Source of the DNA: Nepenthes gracilis
Lineage: Eukaryota > Streptophyta > Magnoliopsida > Caryophyllales > Nepenthaceae
Reading direction: 5' to 3'
NCBI GenBank assembly: GCA_033239525.1
Contig: BSYO01000009.1
Span: 20,543,299 to 20,607,298, forward strand
Length of the DNA: 64,000 nucleotides
The notes beneath the pieces were generated by a model, which searched no databases, was not told the DNA's origin, and was given only the letters and a program-made list of their open reading frames with translations. The translations under genes were made by a program, and so were the position numbers. This document shows positions 1-12,605 of this stretch, piece by piece (the first letter of the stretch is position 1; each line of letters begins with the position of its first letter).

Positions 1-482
1 TTTAAAATAATTATTTATTAATTTTTTGAAAAATAATCTTAATCACAATTACCTGTTTTATAATTTTTAGTTAAAATTAAGAAAATAAATTCATTTATTT
101 CTGCAAAAGATGGAGATTTTCCAAATGTTACCCCCACACGTCTTACAGGTATGTTTTGATAGGTTTTTAGTTAGAATGTATTCAATTTACACGCAATATC
201 ATAAGAATCATTACCCTTTCTCATAAAATGCAAGATATTATTATTATATTTACGTGACTTATACTTCAACATTATTTTCTTAAATGAAATAAGATCTCTA
301 ACATCATGTCATAATTTAATATATTAAAAAAATAATAAATTATTTTAAAAAATATAAATTATGATTAATTAAAATAGAAGTATCGATAGAATTGATTCAT
401 TGTGATTTTGAAAGCCACATCTTCAAACTATAAAATAACATTATATAATATTTTAGACTCCGATCAAAATTCAAAATAAGCG
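1..482. other. AT-rich intergenic DNA
   Basis: No reading frame, splice pattern or repeat boundary that I can support. The composition is strongly A/T with short homopolymer runs, as in the other intergenic stretches of this window. Confidence 0.6.
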
Positions 483-541
483 TATGCCCAGTTGATATGC
501 CAAAATAGATAAAAAAGATCAAGATAGGTCAAGATATAATG
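483..541 (+). repeat. 59-bp direct repeat, copy 1
   Basis: This segment begins TATGCCCAGTTGATATGCC and recurs in direct orientation at 1411-1469 with only a handful of substitutions. Similarity stops abruptly after AATG on the right and at TATGCCC on the left. Copy 2 lies inside a candidate Copia-type LTR, so copy 1 may be a fragment of the same LTR family, interrupted by the unrelated 542-1371 segment. Confidence 0.7.
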
Positions 542-994
542 TGTGAGACATTTGTATCCCAACATGCGTATATATAATAATCTTTCCGGAAACCTTCAAC
601 TAATAGGTAGGTTGTGTGTGGACAAACGCCTGTCATATATTCTACAACCTGTCAACAATTTTGTCCACCGACTCTACAATCCTGCCACCAGCATAGACAA
701 CGTACATAGATTGCGGGTCTGCCACCTGCTCTGTAAAGTCAACTGTCCCACAACTTGCTGCCAGCTGTCCACGACGTCCTCGGTTCTTTGCAGTCAAGTC
801 TCCGGACCATCTGTGTCCTTTGGCCATCACAAGAGTCCTTCGACGTTCTTTGGTATCCAGTAGTGATAACGACCTCGGACATCCCATATCATTGGTCGTC
901 ACTGTGCATAATCCATATCTCCGGATGCTTCACATGCACTCAGCAATATTCGCGGGCGATTCCATACCAGTGTCACAAACTGGTAAATTCTTTC

Positions 995-1325
995 TTCTCA
1001 ACCGGTCAACAGGTTGACCGGCAAACTCTCCTAAAAGGCGCTCCAACATTTTTCACTTCGAAAATGCTCTCCGAAAATCCTCTCCGTATTTCCTCTCTAG
1101 CCTTATCCGGTCAACTTTTCGTTGACCGTCCTCTACTTTCATCCGGTCAACCTTTCCCGTTGACCGTTCTCTACTATCGTCCGCCATCCAAAGAATACTT
1201 CCACCCAAATGGTCAACCTACTATTTGACCCGGAAATCTGATTTGGCCATCCGCGTAAATCTCAATTGATCGTCTACTATTTTCCTCCAGTCAACGTCCA
1301 GTCAACGGGACGTTGACCGAAATTA
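995..1325. promoter_or_regulatory. Dense cluster of paired TTGAC / GTCAA motifs
   Basis: About eleven copies of the W-box core TTGAC, in both orientations, fall within about 330 bp. Most occur as facing pairs (GTCAAC followed by GTTGACC). The best pair is a 20-bp palindrome at 1002-1021 with arms CCGGTCAAC and GTTGACCGG around a 2-bp spacer. TTGAC(C/T) is the core bound by plant WRKY factors; that it works here is inference. No gene lies nearby and the segment looks like part of a repeat, so it may be a decayed LTR promoter. Confidence 0.45.
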
Positions 1326-1371
1326 ATTCTCCAGATTTATTTTCCATAAATCCTTCGATGACAAATTAGTT

Positions 1372-1895
1372 TGTTAGAATACCCATAAAAGAGTTAACAG
1401 ACTTAACAAGTATGCCCAATTAATATGCCAAAACAGATAAAAAAGATCAAGATAGGTCAAGATACAATGCAATATGGGCTAATAGTAAGAACAATCACCC
1501 ATAGGACACAAATTGCTTAAGATGATAATAGCCTCAAGGCATAAATTATCATAAATAGCAAACATTTTTATCAACAAAAAGAAAAAACCGAATCTAATCT
1601 GATCTGAGAGTAAAAAAATTACATAAAACCCCTCTTTACAAAAGAATATATAAGTCAGAGCCTAATCCTCCATTATCACTCTTGCATTCTCTTTCTTGTT
1701 TCCTTACCACACTTATTAGATGTTTAAGGCTAATTTCAGCATTTGAATAATAATTCAGGAAACGAGTTCTTATGCCCTTAAAGCTTTTATTTTGATTTAT
1801 AATATGCATGATCCAAATTGAATGAGTTAAAGATTGAATTTAAAAAATTTTAAATAGAATTTAGATTTTAAATACGTATTTTATAAACTCTAACA
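1372..1895 (+). repeat. Candidate Copia-type LTR (524 bp)
   Basis: The segment starts TGTTAGA and ends TCTAACA, a perfect 7-bp terminal inverted repeat in the TG...CA form of LTRs. A TATA-like stretch (ATATATAAG, near 1648) is followed by a CT-rich leader. Length and layout fit a Copia LTR. The flanking 5-mers (TAGTT and TATAG) do not match, and no primer-binding site follows, so it is probably a fragment of a rearranged element. It contains copy 2 of the 59-bp repeat. Confidence 0.4.
1411..1469 (+). repeat. 59-bp direct repeat, copy 2
   Basis: This is the partner of 483-541 in the same orientation, about 930 bp away. Here it continues into sequence with a TATA-like motif and lies inside the candidate LTR at 1372-1895. 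Confidence 0.7.
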
Positions 1896-2524
1896 TATAG
1901 AAGCTTCGTGACATTTGGCCAGCATTTTTATGATATAATTGGATTCAACTGCTCCACTTGATTGAAATTGAAGTGGGGGATCTCAAGAAGAGAGCCGAAT
2001 TCTATAATAAATTGAGGGATTAGTTTCTTCCCTCTCGAGTGATGAAATAATATGTTATTGTGTCTTCTTCAACTGACAAATTTTAAATTATATTACATAA
2101 GTGACACTTAGACCCTTTTTTTTTATAATTAATTTAAATTAATTATGGCTATATCTTTTACTAAAATTTCACTTCCCTCCATCGCATTCAACCCCTACCC
2201 CACAGGGTATAAAAATTAAAAAAAAAGTGATAATTTAATATTTCACTTTATTATGGATAAAACATGTCAATTTCATTGTATTTTTTTTAGCAAAACATTA
2301 GTTATAATATTTGCTATATCTCAAAGTTTATAGATAATAAAAATTAAATTATTGCTACATTTAAGATCAATTGTGTACCATTAGCTGCTAGATTAATAAG
2401 GCAAATTTTAAGCTACATATCTCTTAGAATATGGGTCACTCACATGTAAAATCATATTCGATTAGCAGGCCGATAAGTTTAGCTAAATAAGTAAAGGTGT
2501 AATATTAAGGTAAAGTATTGTTGT

Positions 2525-2702
2525 GGCCAGATGACGAAATTCTTGTCAAAATGGTGATGCCAAGTTGGAGTGAAGTTCTGGTCGAAATGGTGATGTCGGG
2601 TGGGAGTGGAGTTTTGACCAGAATAATAATGTCGAGCCGGAGTGGTGATGCCGGGCTGGATTGAAGTGCCGACCAGAGAGATGATGCTGGCCGGAGTGAT
2701 GA
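2525..2702 (+). repeat. Degenerate 36-bp tandem repeat, about 5 units
   Basis: Units of about 36 bp share GGAGTG, a TGGTC/TGACC-like centre and GGTGATG. One clean unit starts at TGGAGTGAAG near 2563. Units differ by substitutions and short deletions. The minus-strand frame across it translates to a repetitive Thr/Leu-rich peptide that is a by-product of the repeat, not a gene. Confidence 0.6.
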
Positions 2703-5502
2703 AGCCAATTCAATCTGTACTAATAATGCTAGTTGAACTAATTTGCCAAATGCCCATAAATTTTTTTTTTTTAGGATTTTAGGGTTATAAAAGGTGAGCA
2801 GATGTGTAATTGTATTGGGTAACTCAAAAAGGAAAAAAAAAATTATCACTTTGTAAAAGAAAAAAACTAGCAAGCACCGCCAGAAAGAGAAAAAGAGAAA
2901 AAAGCGTGGATAAAATGTTTTCATTTTGTTCTCACCATTGGTCGGGTTTGTGAGGGCTTATGTAACCATTTTATATAGTAAAGTTTTAGAATGAAACATC
3001 TCGTGGTTTTTCCTTATTATTCAGGAGAGGATTTCTACGTAAAATCCTTTGTTTCATTATTTTTATGATTGTTGTATTTGTTGTGTATTTCTGTCATCGC
3101 CAATTATCCTTTTTCTTTCCAATTCGTTAAAGCAATAACCGGATTTTCTCCCAACAATATACTCTCATGCATAAGTTAACATGATATATTTGATAAAATA
3201 AAGTGCATATAATAGTTTGTTGGTATTAATTAGGCTTGATCAAAATTGGATCGTCCTTTCAATCTAATTTGATTATTTTAAAATTTTATAGAGTTCGATC
3301 AATATATGAATATATTATGAATGGGTATAGTTATAAAATTAGTATTGATTAAATTTTTTTAGATTGGGTATGGTTACAAGTGAATGCGTCTAATTCGATC
3401 TAGTACCGTTGGGGTCATCTTTTCTCAAATATATATGTATATTTTTAAATAAATATCAAAATTTTAAAAATATTTTAATAGATTAAATTTTGTATAATTA
3501 ATAAATTTTATATAAAAATTTCTAGTCAAAATATAAAATTATATAATATTTTATTTAAAATATTATAAATTTTAAAATATTATATATTCTCTAGTTATTT
3601 TTCACATAAATATACTAAAATTAAAAAATTATCAACTAGCCCAAATCGGCCTGATTCGACTCATCAATAAGCATAGTCAATACTTTTGGCTTGAGTGAAA
3701 AGGTATTATCCCACTTAATCTAATTTATTAGTTATAAATTTTTGTTTAAAATAAAATTATATTCAATTTAAACTCAATTTTAATTTAGTCTAATATTAAC
3801 CATATTATATAACATCAGCCCAGCAAAAGAAACATGTAGAGAGTCGAGTCTGTGAGATGAGTGACACATGAAACAGTAATGGTATATTGGTTGGTGAAAA
3901 TAAAAATTCTATTCCTATATTATTATCAATAAAATATTTATTTTTATATTTAATTATTTTATTATACGGAATAATTATTTCACAAAAGAATAAATATTCA
4001 TTCAAATTAATGAATAAAAAATATTAAATTTTTTTGATATTATTTATTTTTTATATCTAAAGAATAACTATTTATTCAAATATTAACATTTTGTCTATAA
4101 TATTTTCAACATTCATCCAAATTATTCATATATTTGCCATTGTATTCATTGTTCAAAACCCTTGTCAGCTTCCTCCTTCATCTTCTCTTCCAACCATTTG
4201 TCCCTCTTTGTCTTCTCTTCATCCCTTTCTGTGCTTTCTCTCCAACTCATGTTGTCTTCTGTTGTCACCATATTTATCTACTCTTGCTTCTATCACTTTT
4301 CGAAAGCCTACTCGTTCCCATCCATATTAGTATTCTCTCGTCTCTGTCTTCTTCGAAACCCTCATTCAAAAACCAGTAGCTCTTTCCTTCTACACAGAAA
4401 CGTTCAAAAGTTTTAATTTCTCTCCAGTATCTCCATCTCTTCACATTAGAAAGTTACTTCACATAAACAGTAAAAACATTTCCCTCTTTCCTTTTTTTGT
4501 AAGTATTATTTCATATCTAGTTTTATATTAATCAGAAATTATTTAGATTTTAAGATATCAAATATTTTATTTTTACTGTGAAACTACTTGGATTTATCAA
4601 AAATTTTACTCAATTAGAATAAAATTAGAAATCTGAGTTTATTAATCAAAATATTATTGCGCATTTCAGTTGTTATATTTATTGTTAATTGAAATTTGAC
4701 GATGATGAAGCCGGAATTTGTTGTTGTTGTTGTTGTACTATCGTGTGTAATCATTTCCATGAAGATAATATCACCTTATATGATTGAAAAATTCATGGCG
4801 CTCGACAGAAAATAAATTTTAAGAAGATTGTAAAATAATGGTAAAATATCTTTTTATTTTAAATAAGGTAAAAAATATATTAATATAAATTTTTACTTTA
4901 TTCATTTTACTATTATTACATATTAAATATTAAAAAATTAATTCTCAACTTATTCATAATTATTTGAAATGAGTAACTAAATATAAAAATAATAATTCTT
5001 AATTCTATTTTTATCTTATTTTATTTTATAAAAATAATTATATTATTATATTATTTTATTTTAATAATTAAATATGCCATAAGTAATTTTTATCTAGCCA
5101 ACTTATCTAACTTTTAATTCTAAAATTAAAATCACTTTCTGCTAATTTGATTAATTTAAAATAATATTTATAAATGGTGAATATAAAAATACATACATGT
5201 TTCAATCTTAATTTTAAAGTCCAAATCTAAAATTAGATCTAATTTTTAAAAAATAAGATTGAAAAAATATTTATATATTTTATAAATATTATGTTAAATT
5301 TGTTAAATTTGATAAGAAAACTACCTAAGATAAAAAGCTTCTACTGCGACTGCTTTGTAAGGCCAGGAGCAATTCTTGTTTTTCATAATTTTAATTATTT
5401 ATATGAAAATAAATAATTAGAAATTAATCGCTTTTAAAATTTAAACATATTTATTTTTTAATAAACAGATAAAACTATAAAAAATTTGGATCTGCTTTTT
5501 AC

Positions 5503-5521
5503 GAGAGAGAGAGAGAGAGAC
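5503..5521 (+). repeat. (GA)n microsatellite
   Basis: A perfect run of GA dinucleotides about 19 bp long. Confidence 0.9.
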
Positions 5522-6069
5522 TATTATCCTTCGATTCTATATTGATAAGCGAGGGACTAGAAGTCAAACATTACTATGATTGATTCCAATATCCAAAGCC
5601 TGAATTAAATAAAATATTTAATAGAATTAAATATCATTTATTGCAATCATTAATTATCAAGTATCATTCAAATTTATATACATTCAATTTGCTAAAGTTC
5701 GGAAGTGTTAATGATGAATATAACATATAGGCTTTAAAGTGAATTCTATATCATACATTAAATTGTAAAAATTAAAAATTTAAAATTATATGTCTAAAAT
5801 TTTAATTTAGATCATTTAATTTTTATGGTTTAATTAAGATCTTAAAATTTATCTAAAAATCTAATTGTGGATTCACTATAATCAGAGTAACTAAAATTAA
5901 TGGATAAACAGAAAAACATTTGTCCCACCAGAGATTAACTAAGATCAAAATGATTACATGATATAATTTTTTTTAATCGATAAATGAGATTTTATATACT
6001 GTATTTGATCTATCAAAATGACTTTTGCCAATCTTATAAATAAAAGTTATAGTAGAATTATTTTTATTG

Positions 6070-6930
6070 ATATGTGTGGTGCGTCTCCGAATCTCCTACA
6101 ACGAGTCGAATTGAAATGGGTTCGATCTCTATCACCGATAGCGTAGGTCTTGCAAAATACAACGAATAAATTAAAAGTTAGAGGATTGACGAGACTTACT
6201 ATGCAGTATATCCTCCGACATTTAAATCAGAAATTTTTTTACGAGATTAGAAAGATGAAAGATACAAGAAATAATGATACAAGATATAATGATGCACAAG
6301 TGTGTTTGTGTTTAACAAGAAGTAGCTTTCAAGGAGAGAGAAAAAGAAATTTCATTAGGAACTAGTGGTTTCGAGAGAGGGACAGAGCTCTTTATTTTTT
6401 TCTAGACAATCAAGGCTAAAAATCATTCTCCCTTTTGTTAAAGTTGGGGTAAAGGGGTATTTGTAATGTTAATACTGGTTCAGCCTTATTTGGGTATCTC
6501 GGTTGGTGACAATTACCCTGTAAGGATTCGTCCTACAAACAATAATGGTAGCTGACAATGTTAGTTATTATTTTCGAGATGATCGTGTGATCGTGGGCCA
6601 TTTTTTCAGAATATTCACTTAACTATCTCTGCAAATACGGCAAGCGTCTTCCGTATGCATGCACTACTCTGATCAGGCTGTCGGCTACTTAGTTAAAAGG
6701 CTTCCTACATTAGGATTGGCTAGTTCACATAAAGCTGTCTATTGGGTCTACTCGGTAACTGTCTCTATCTGCCCATTATGCATTGAGTCGCTGTTGGGCT
6801 TGCCACAGTATCCTTTACGTTTCACGCCTTACATGATCTTGCTGGACTTTTGGCCCTTGAGCATGTCGTTGAATGGACTCAATTCGACCCATAAAATTAC
6901 AGGACCCGTCAATGTACACAAGTAAAACTC
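6070..6930. repeat. Possible degenerate retroelement segment
   Basis: This block is less AT-rich than its flanks and carries short frames without family signatures (for example 6150-6365 and 6659-6925). Phrases such as GGTGCGTCTCC near the left edge and CCCGTCAATGTACA near the right edge have the look of plant LTR ends. I found no matching target duplication and no inverted termini, so this is a weak call. Confidence 0.25.
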
Positions 6931-7109
6931 AAGCATTCCATCTACTTTATTAATAATATTATTTTTTAATCATTTTTTAAATATATAAATACCCATATAT
7001 AATTTCAATCTTGATAATCTTATTGGCTATTTTGACGTCTTTTTTCGATTCTTGCGTAGCCATTTGATATATGAACATCAAGTTTAATAATAACAATATA
7101 AATTCTGAT

Positions 7110-7112
<3 letters not shown>

Positions 7113-7148
<36 letters not shown>
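7113..7148 (+). repeat. (AT)18 microsatellite
   Basis: An uninterrupted AT dinucleotide run of about 36 bp lies about 0.85 kb upstream of the LUL start codon. Such tracts are length-variable. Confidence 0.95.
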
Positions 7149-7151
<3 letters not shown>

Positions 7152-7429
7152 GGAATGGGGGACCTAAATTGCTCCTACCAGGCTATCTTTACAGGTGAGG
7201 ATTTTCTGCCAAATTCAGAATAAAATAATAAAATCTAATAATTCATGATGGATGCGATAACCCAAATAATTGTTAATATTATATATAAAAAAATTGATTA
7301 AATGTGACATTTTAATTATTTTAAAAATATTTTTAGATAATATAATGTTATTAATTAATTAATTTATATATATTAATTAATTTATATGAATAGAAGAGAT
7401 AATATGATGTAGAATATTTTAATTAATGG

Positions 7430-7980
7430 TTGTCCCATATCAATGATAATATATATGTATATATAACTGAAAAGCAAAGGCTTCGGCATGACAGCGGGGT
7501 TCTTCTCTATCCCTCTGTCTTAACAGTTACAGTGTGGGTGGAGCTTTACGCAATCCCATTACCACTACGAACCACCCAAAGATTCCCTCGTCCCTACTAC
7601 GCCTTCTTTCTCTCTATTTCTCTGTTCCAGTTGTTTCGTTTCCCTAAATTTCTCGCCTTCCAAACTCACGCACAGGATCGTTTCGCTATCTTTTTTTCCT
7701 CGCTCCATCGTAGAGTAATTCAACAGAGAGGAGGGAAAACCCCCCGAAGAATTCTGATCATCATCATCATATTGTTCCCTTCTTCATTGATGAAATCCCA
7801 TATCACTGGAGCCTGATCGATTTCGGACTTGGAAAGGAAGCTTTCTTTCCGACATGTTTTTAGTGTGTGAATCGTGACGATTTGATCATCGAATTAGCTT
7901 TACTTTTAAAGCGAAAATTAGGTCTCGTTCTAATTTCTGTTTTTTTACGGTTCCTTGTTTTTCGCTAGTTGTGTAAGATT
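7430..7980 (+). promoter_or_regulatory. Proximal promoter and 5' leader of the LUL-type gene
   Basis: Upstream of the ATG at 7981 the sequence shifts from AT-rich to a CT-rich leader (about 7560-7800), typical of a plant 5' UTR. I see no clear TATA box at the expected distance. A frame across 7430-7816 is not family-like and is taken as leader sequence. Confidence 0.4.
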
Positions 7981-10900
7981 ATGGGTAACGCTGGTAGCAG
8001 CGGGGCAAACGGTCGCCGGAGGAGCGGGAGCCGGCGGAGTCATCCCCCGCCGCCTCCTGAGCAGCCACCGCAGCCTGAAATCACGGCAAACCGTTACGTT
8101 TTCGCCGCCGCAACCCCTTACCCTACTCAGTATCCAAACCCTAACCCTCCTGGTGGGTATTACCAGTACCCTTCAGTTTACTATCCTGCTCCGATGCCGA
8201 TGCCCGCTCCGTATGATCATCACCACCGTGTGACTCACATGGACCCAGCCCAGGCTCATGCCAACTGGGCTGCCGGAAGGTATCCTTGTGGGCCGGTTAT
8301 GCCTCCCCTTGCGCCTATTGTTGAGCATCAGAAGGCCGTGACGATACGGAATGACGTTAATTTGAAGAAAGAGACGCTGAGGGTTGAGCCGGATGAGAAA
8401 AATCCTGGGAAGTATCTTGTAGCCTTCACATGTGATGCCACAGTTGCTGGAAGGTATATCCGCTTTTGCTTTGAATTATTTGTAATGCACAGTATATTAA
8501 TTATGTAATTTCTTGAATTATATATTAGTACATCCATACGCGTGTGCAGATCAAAGCTATATGATAAAGTTATCATGTTGTGGCCTTAGCTAAGCGGTGC
8601 AACAAAAAGAGCCTAAATTTGATTGAGGTGTTTGTTGAATTATAGACTAATTAGTTGTGCGGTACTGAAATGCTTATTATAACGCAATCCTAATTTCTGA
8701 TGAATAAGAGTGATTATAAATTACACTTGTTATCTGTGTTTGAAATTTAACCTGTATAAGTTCCTGCTGCCCCACCCCATTTTCCTTCTAGTCTGTGTTT
8801 TTGTTTTCATAGACATGTTTCTATTGCTAAATGTGCCTACAATGGTCTGTAGTTTGTGAAGTCAGTTTCAGCTTGCATCAAGCTTTTGGTAAACTTTTTT
8901 GGTTGGAAAGGAGGATGGCAAACGGAAGAGAAAGAAACGAAGAGAATGAAAAGAAGAGAACAAAATGTGATTTCCCTTGCATGCTTTTGGATTAGTCAGT
9001 GGGAAATGAAAGGAAATACCCATTGCTCACATATTTGTTTGATTAGGTAGAACGGAAGGGAACATTTACTTTAAATTTTACAAATCCCTACCTTTTTTGT
9101 AACTTCCTTTAGGTAGACTCAATTAAATAGATTGGATGGCTCTCTAATTATGCAGTTTAGATATCCTAAAAAATGTTGCCAAGGGTTCCCCCCTCCTTTC
9201 ATGACTAAATCTTGCTTGTTTTGGTAGAACTCCGATGTTAAGCTGGGAAAGGAAGAGTTACTTCCATTTCCCTTCAATTTCTGTTCGCATCCTTCTTCCA
9301 TTTGTATTCAAACCACAAAAAGCCTTGTCTTCTGCTTTCTTTATCTATCATTCACTTTCTTCAACCTAAACTAGGGATCACTGAATTCTTCAACCTAAAA
9401 TTGGATGATGTGTTTTGAATAATGCCAATGGAATTGTTTCACCTTGTCATGTACCTGGTCATATGACATAAGAATATGATTATAATCTGTTTCTCATTCA
9501 TATGTCACAGATTTTCTCCTCTTTAGATTTTTCTGGTTCTCACCTGTGTTATTGGGCAACAAAAATTGAGGCATCCATTTACTACATGTACGAGTGCCTG
9601 TGTCAGACATTCAACACTCAAGAAATGGCTGTGGCACTTGAACACTTAAAATTAATGGAAACATTTTGAAAAATAACTGAGTTCAGCTCTTGGAAATGTT
9701 CCTGTAGTCAATACTCATACCCAAGTCCCGGTAACACAGGTTCTAACTAGAATGTCTGATGTCTAGGTGTTATCACCAGTCGTTGATCAAACTTCCATTG
9801 TGAGTCAGCCTGTTTTCTTGCTTGTCTTGTAGTTGAAAGTGTATACTTTTTTCTTGAAATTTATAAGGCACGGAGTTTGCCATCCGAATGGCCATTTTTT
9901 CCTTCTATCTTGTTGCCTGCATAGCCATGAGTATGCATGCATGCTACACGAGGCCATGCCTGATTGTAACAAAGTGATAGTACGTATGATTGAGACTATT
10001 GACTAAATAGTTTGAGTGTTGGATATGCCGCTTCCAACCTTAGTCTAGATTTCAGTTCCTACCTCATTTTGCAGTTCGAATGTCATTGCCTGCTTTAAAA
10101 GGAAAGAAGGGGATAAAAGACAAGATTGGACTCTGGGAGGGTCAAGAATTTCGAAAATAGAAAAAGAATTTGGTAAAGAAAAACAAAATAAGTAATGGAA
10201 GTACACAAGCTGGAAAGTCTTCAAGAAAAATGTGGATGAAATCTCTGAGAAACATTTGAAATTCGGGAAACCAATTGATCGTATGTTGGTTCTGTGAATT
10301 TGCTTATTGCCATGTTAGCCAGGTGTATAAATGATTATTGCTAAGTTGTGTTTCATTTCCTCTGCCCCCCCCCCCTCCCCCAGTCCCACCTTTTATGCTT
10401 GCTGGGAATAAGGAAGACATGATCTTTTTTTTTTCTCGTATAATAATTAATTATTTATGTATAATTTTAAAATACATCAGTTTTCCACCCCCAGTGCTAG
10501 TAGGGATGCTCTATGGAAATTTCTCATTGAATGATGAAAAAGATGTTGCAAGTACATATGGAAGTTGAGCTGATCATAGTTGCTTGGTAAAATATGTGCA
10601 ATGCACTCCCAATCCATGAGCATCAATGTTGGTGTGTATCTAGATGAAGCATGTGAACTCTTAAACATACGACCATTGTTATTAATATTATAATTGGTGC
10701 TTTGGACAATAAATGTGTATTACAAATTCTACTAAAAAATGTAATATTAAATCAATAAAAAAATATCTGTTTTCTCAGCAATTTTTTTTTTTTACAATGG
10801 AATCCACCTGAAGAGTTAAGTGAGAAAAATCAACGCCCATGCCTTGTTCAATGGGACAACCAAAAGGAAAAAATTTATTGAAAGTGTCTAACTTCACTGA

Positions 10901-12605
10901 TCGGATATGTTCATTGTGTATCTTGTTTGTTTTCTTTTTTGTTGAATTGATCATATAATGATTGATCAAATTCTTTCTTCCTTTCTTTTTTCAATGAGAC
11001 ATATCAGTTTCTATTTTAATTGTTTATTAACACCCTTTCATGTGGGGAGTAGGGATGACTATTTTGTGAAGACAATTTCTTAAGAGTAAGCGTGTTATTT
11101 GCTCGCTATAATAGAGAGAAGCATTGAGTTAACTGTTAATATCATCGATATGCAGGGCGTTTTGGCCATGCTACATCTGATTTCCTTGCATTTTTATTAT
11201 TGTGCATGTCAACAGCATCACCATAATTTTCTTTGCAAAAGAAGGCGAAGACTGTAAACTGACACCGATGAAGGAAAGCTTAATTCCATCCATAACCGTG
11301 CAGTTCCAGCAAGGGCTAGGCCAAAAGTTCCGTCAACCTTCTGGAACCGGGATTGACTTCTCCATGTTCGAGGAGGCGGAGCTGTTGACCGAAGGTGATA
11401 TCAGTATATACCCTCTAGCAGTTATGGCAGAGGCTTCCCCTGCAAACCAGACAGGATCAGATGGAAATGCAGTTCCTCAGATTACCAATTCTCAGATCAC
11501 TCAGGCAGTTTTTGAGAAGGAGAAAGGTGAGTATCAGGTGAAAGTGATGAAGCAGATCTTGTGGGTGAACGAAATGAGGTATGAACTACAGGAGATTTAC
11601 GGGATAGGAAACTCGATAGGGGGTGAAGTGGATGACAATGATCCTGGCAAAGAATGTGTTATCTGTTTGTCGGAGCCAAGAGACACTACGGTTCTCCCTT
11701 GTCGACACATGGTAAATATACCTTGGCTAATTGTATTGTTGGAATTAAGCATTTCAGCAATCATAGGATGTATTTTCCCCTTGAACATGTGTTTCTGTTC
11801 AGTTCATGGAATGAAATATCGGTGTCAGCTCCCGGATAATAATATTTCCTGATAATGTGACCAAAAGCATGATATTTTGCTACAGCGGCGATATAATGGC
11901 TGATATATGGAATTTCGGTTGATACCCTTGTTATTTGTCGATATATTGGGTCATATTTGCCCCTATAATTCCAGTTTGCAAAAAAATTTATGTTTGATAC
12001 GTAAGCAATACACATCACCCAATATGGCTGATACCTTGATACCAATACAATTGTAATTGATGCCCATGGTTCAACTTGATAGAATTGGTGCCTTTGCTTA
12101 AAGTTTGATACTGTCAACCAAAGAAAGAAAATGATATCTATCACGTATCTTATTGCTGGTGCACGGTCAACGGTTTAACTAAGAATGCTGAGAGCCATTT
12201 TCTTATTCATCTGTTTCATTGCTCATACTTATCGTTCCTGTTCACTACCGGCGATTTATCCCCAACTACTGGAACGGAAGCTTGTGCTGCAGTTTGAAGG
12301 AGAAAATACTCGTCGTCGGTCCTGTCTAACAAGCTATAAATGAATTCATGATTCCAACCCGCAAGGAGAAAAGACTGGTTTCTTGTGTTTGCTTTTTGTG
12401 TTGAGAGCCTCAAATGCATGCCGTTCTCATTGTCTGGTCGCTATCTATCTGCTAATACGTTCTTACCCCAGTTTCATTTCTTTTGCAGTGTATGTGCAGT
12501 GGCTGTGCAAAAGTATTGAGGTTTCAGACAAATAGGTGCCCGATATGCCGTCAACCAGTTGAGAGGCTTTTGGAGATAAAAGTCAGTAGTGCTTCTGAAG
12601 ATTGA
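7981..12605 (+). CDS. LOG2-LIKE (LUL) RING-type E3 ubiquitin ligase
   Basis: Three coding exons at 7981-8453, 11216-11711 and 12489-12605 join to 361 codons, the usual length for Arabidopsis LOG2/LUL proteins. Introns are GT-AG; the junctions read Ala-Gly-Ser-Ile and Cys-Arg-His-Met-Cys. The N-terminus MGNAGSS fits the N-myristoylation signal of this family, followed by a Pro/Tyr-rich stretch. The middle (about 125-250) matches the family domain ahead of the RING (Phe-Phe-Ala-Lys-Glu and Leu-Thr-Pro). The C3HC4 RING spans about residues 305-343 with Cys305, Cys308, Cys320, His322, Cys326, Cys329, Cys340 and Cys343 all present, then the family ending ERLLEIKV. Known members are membrane-associated ligases; LOG2 acts with GDU1 in amino-acid export and ABA response. 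Which LUL paralogue this is cannot be said. Intron 1 is 2.76 kb and holds a poly-C run near 10365-10382. Confidence 0.93.

Larger units (their letters stand above)
1896..6069. other. AT-rich intergenic DNA
   Basis: No gene is supported. A purine-rich run (GAAGTGGGGGATC) near 1969 resembles a Copia polypurine tract but is not followed by an LTR start. The stretch holds the 36-bp repeats at 2525-2702, a CT-rich block near 4150-4440 that gives spurious overlapping frames, and a (GA)n run at 5503-5521. Confidence 0.5.

Noticed and set aside
542..1228. Frames of 106 and 157 codons on the plus strand
   Set aside because: They overlap in different frames within a repeat-like GC-richer block and show no domain or splice context.
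4091..4416. Three overlapping plus-strand frames of about 80 codons
   Set aside because: All come from one CT-rich block. Overlap in all frames and low-complexity Ser/Leu/Phe content argue against coding.
8899..9310. Inverted-repeat element in LUL intron 1
   Set aside because: GGAGGATG-like and GGAAGAAGGATG-like segments face each other, but similarity is short and no duplication was found.
10338..10568. Frame with a poly-Pro run in LUL intron 1
   Set aside because: The prolines come from a poly-C tract inside the intron. No conservation signal.
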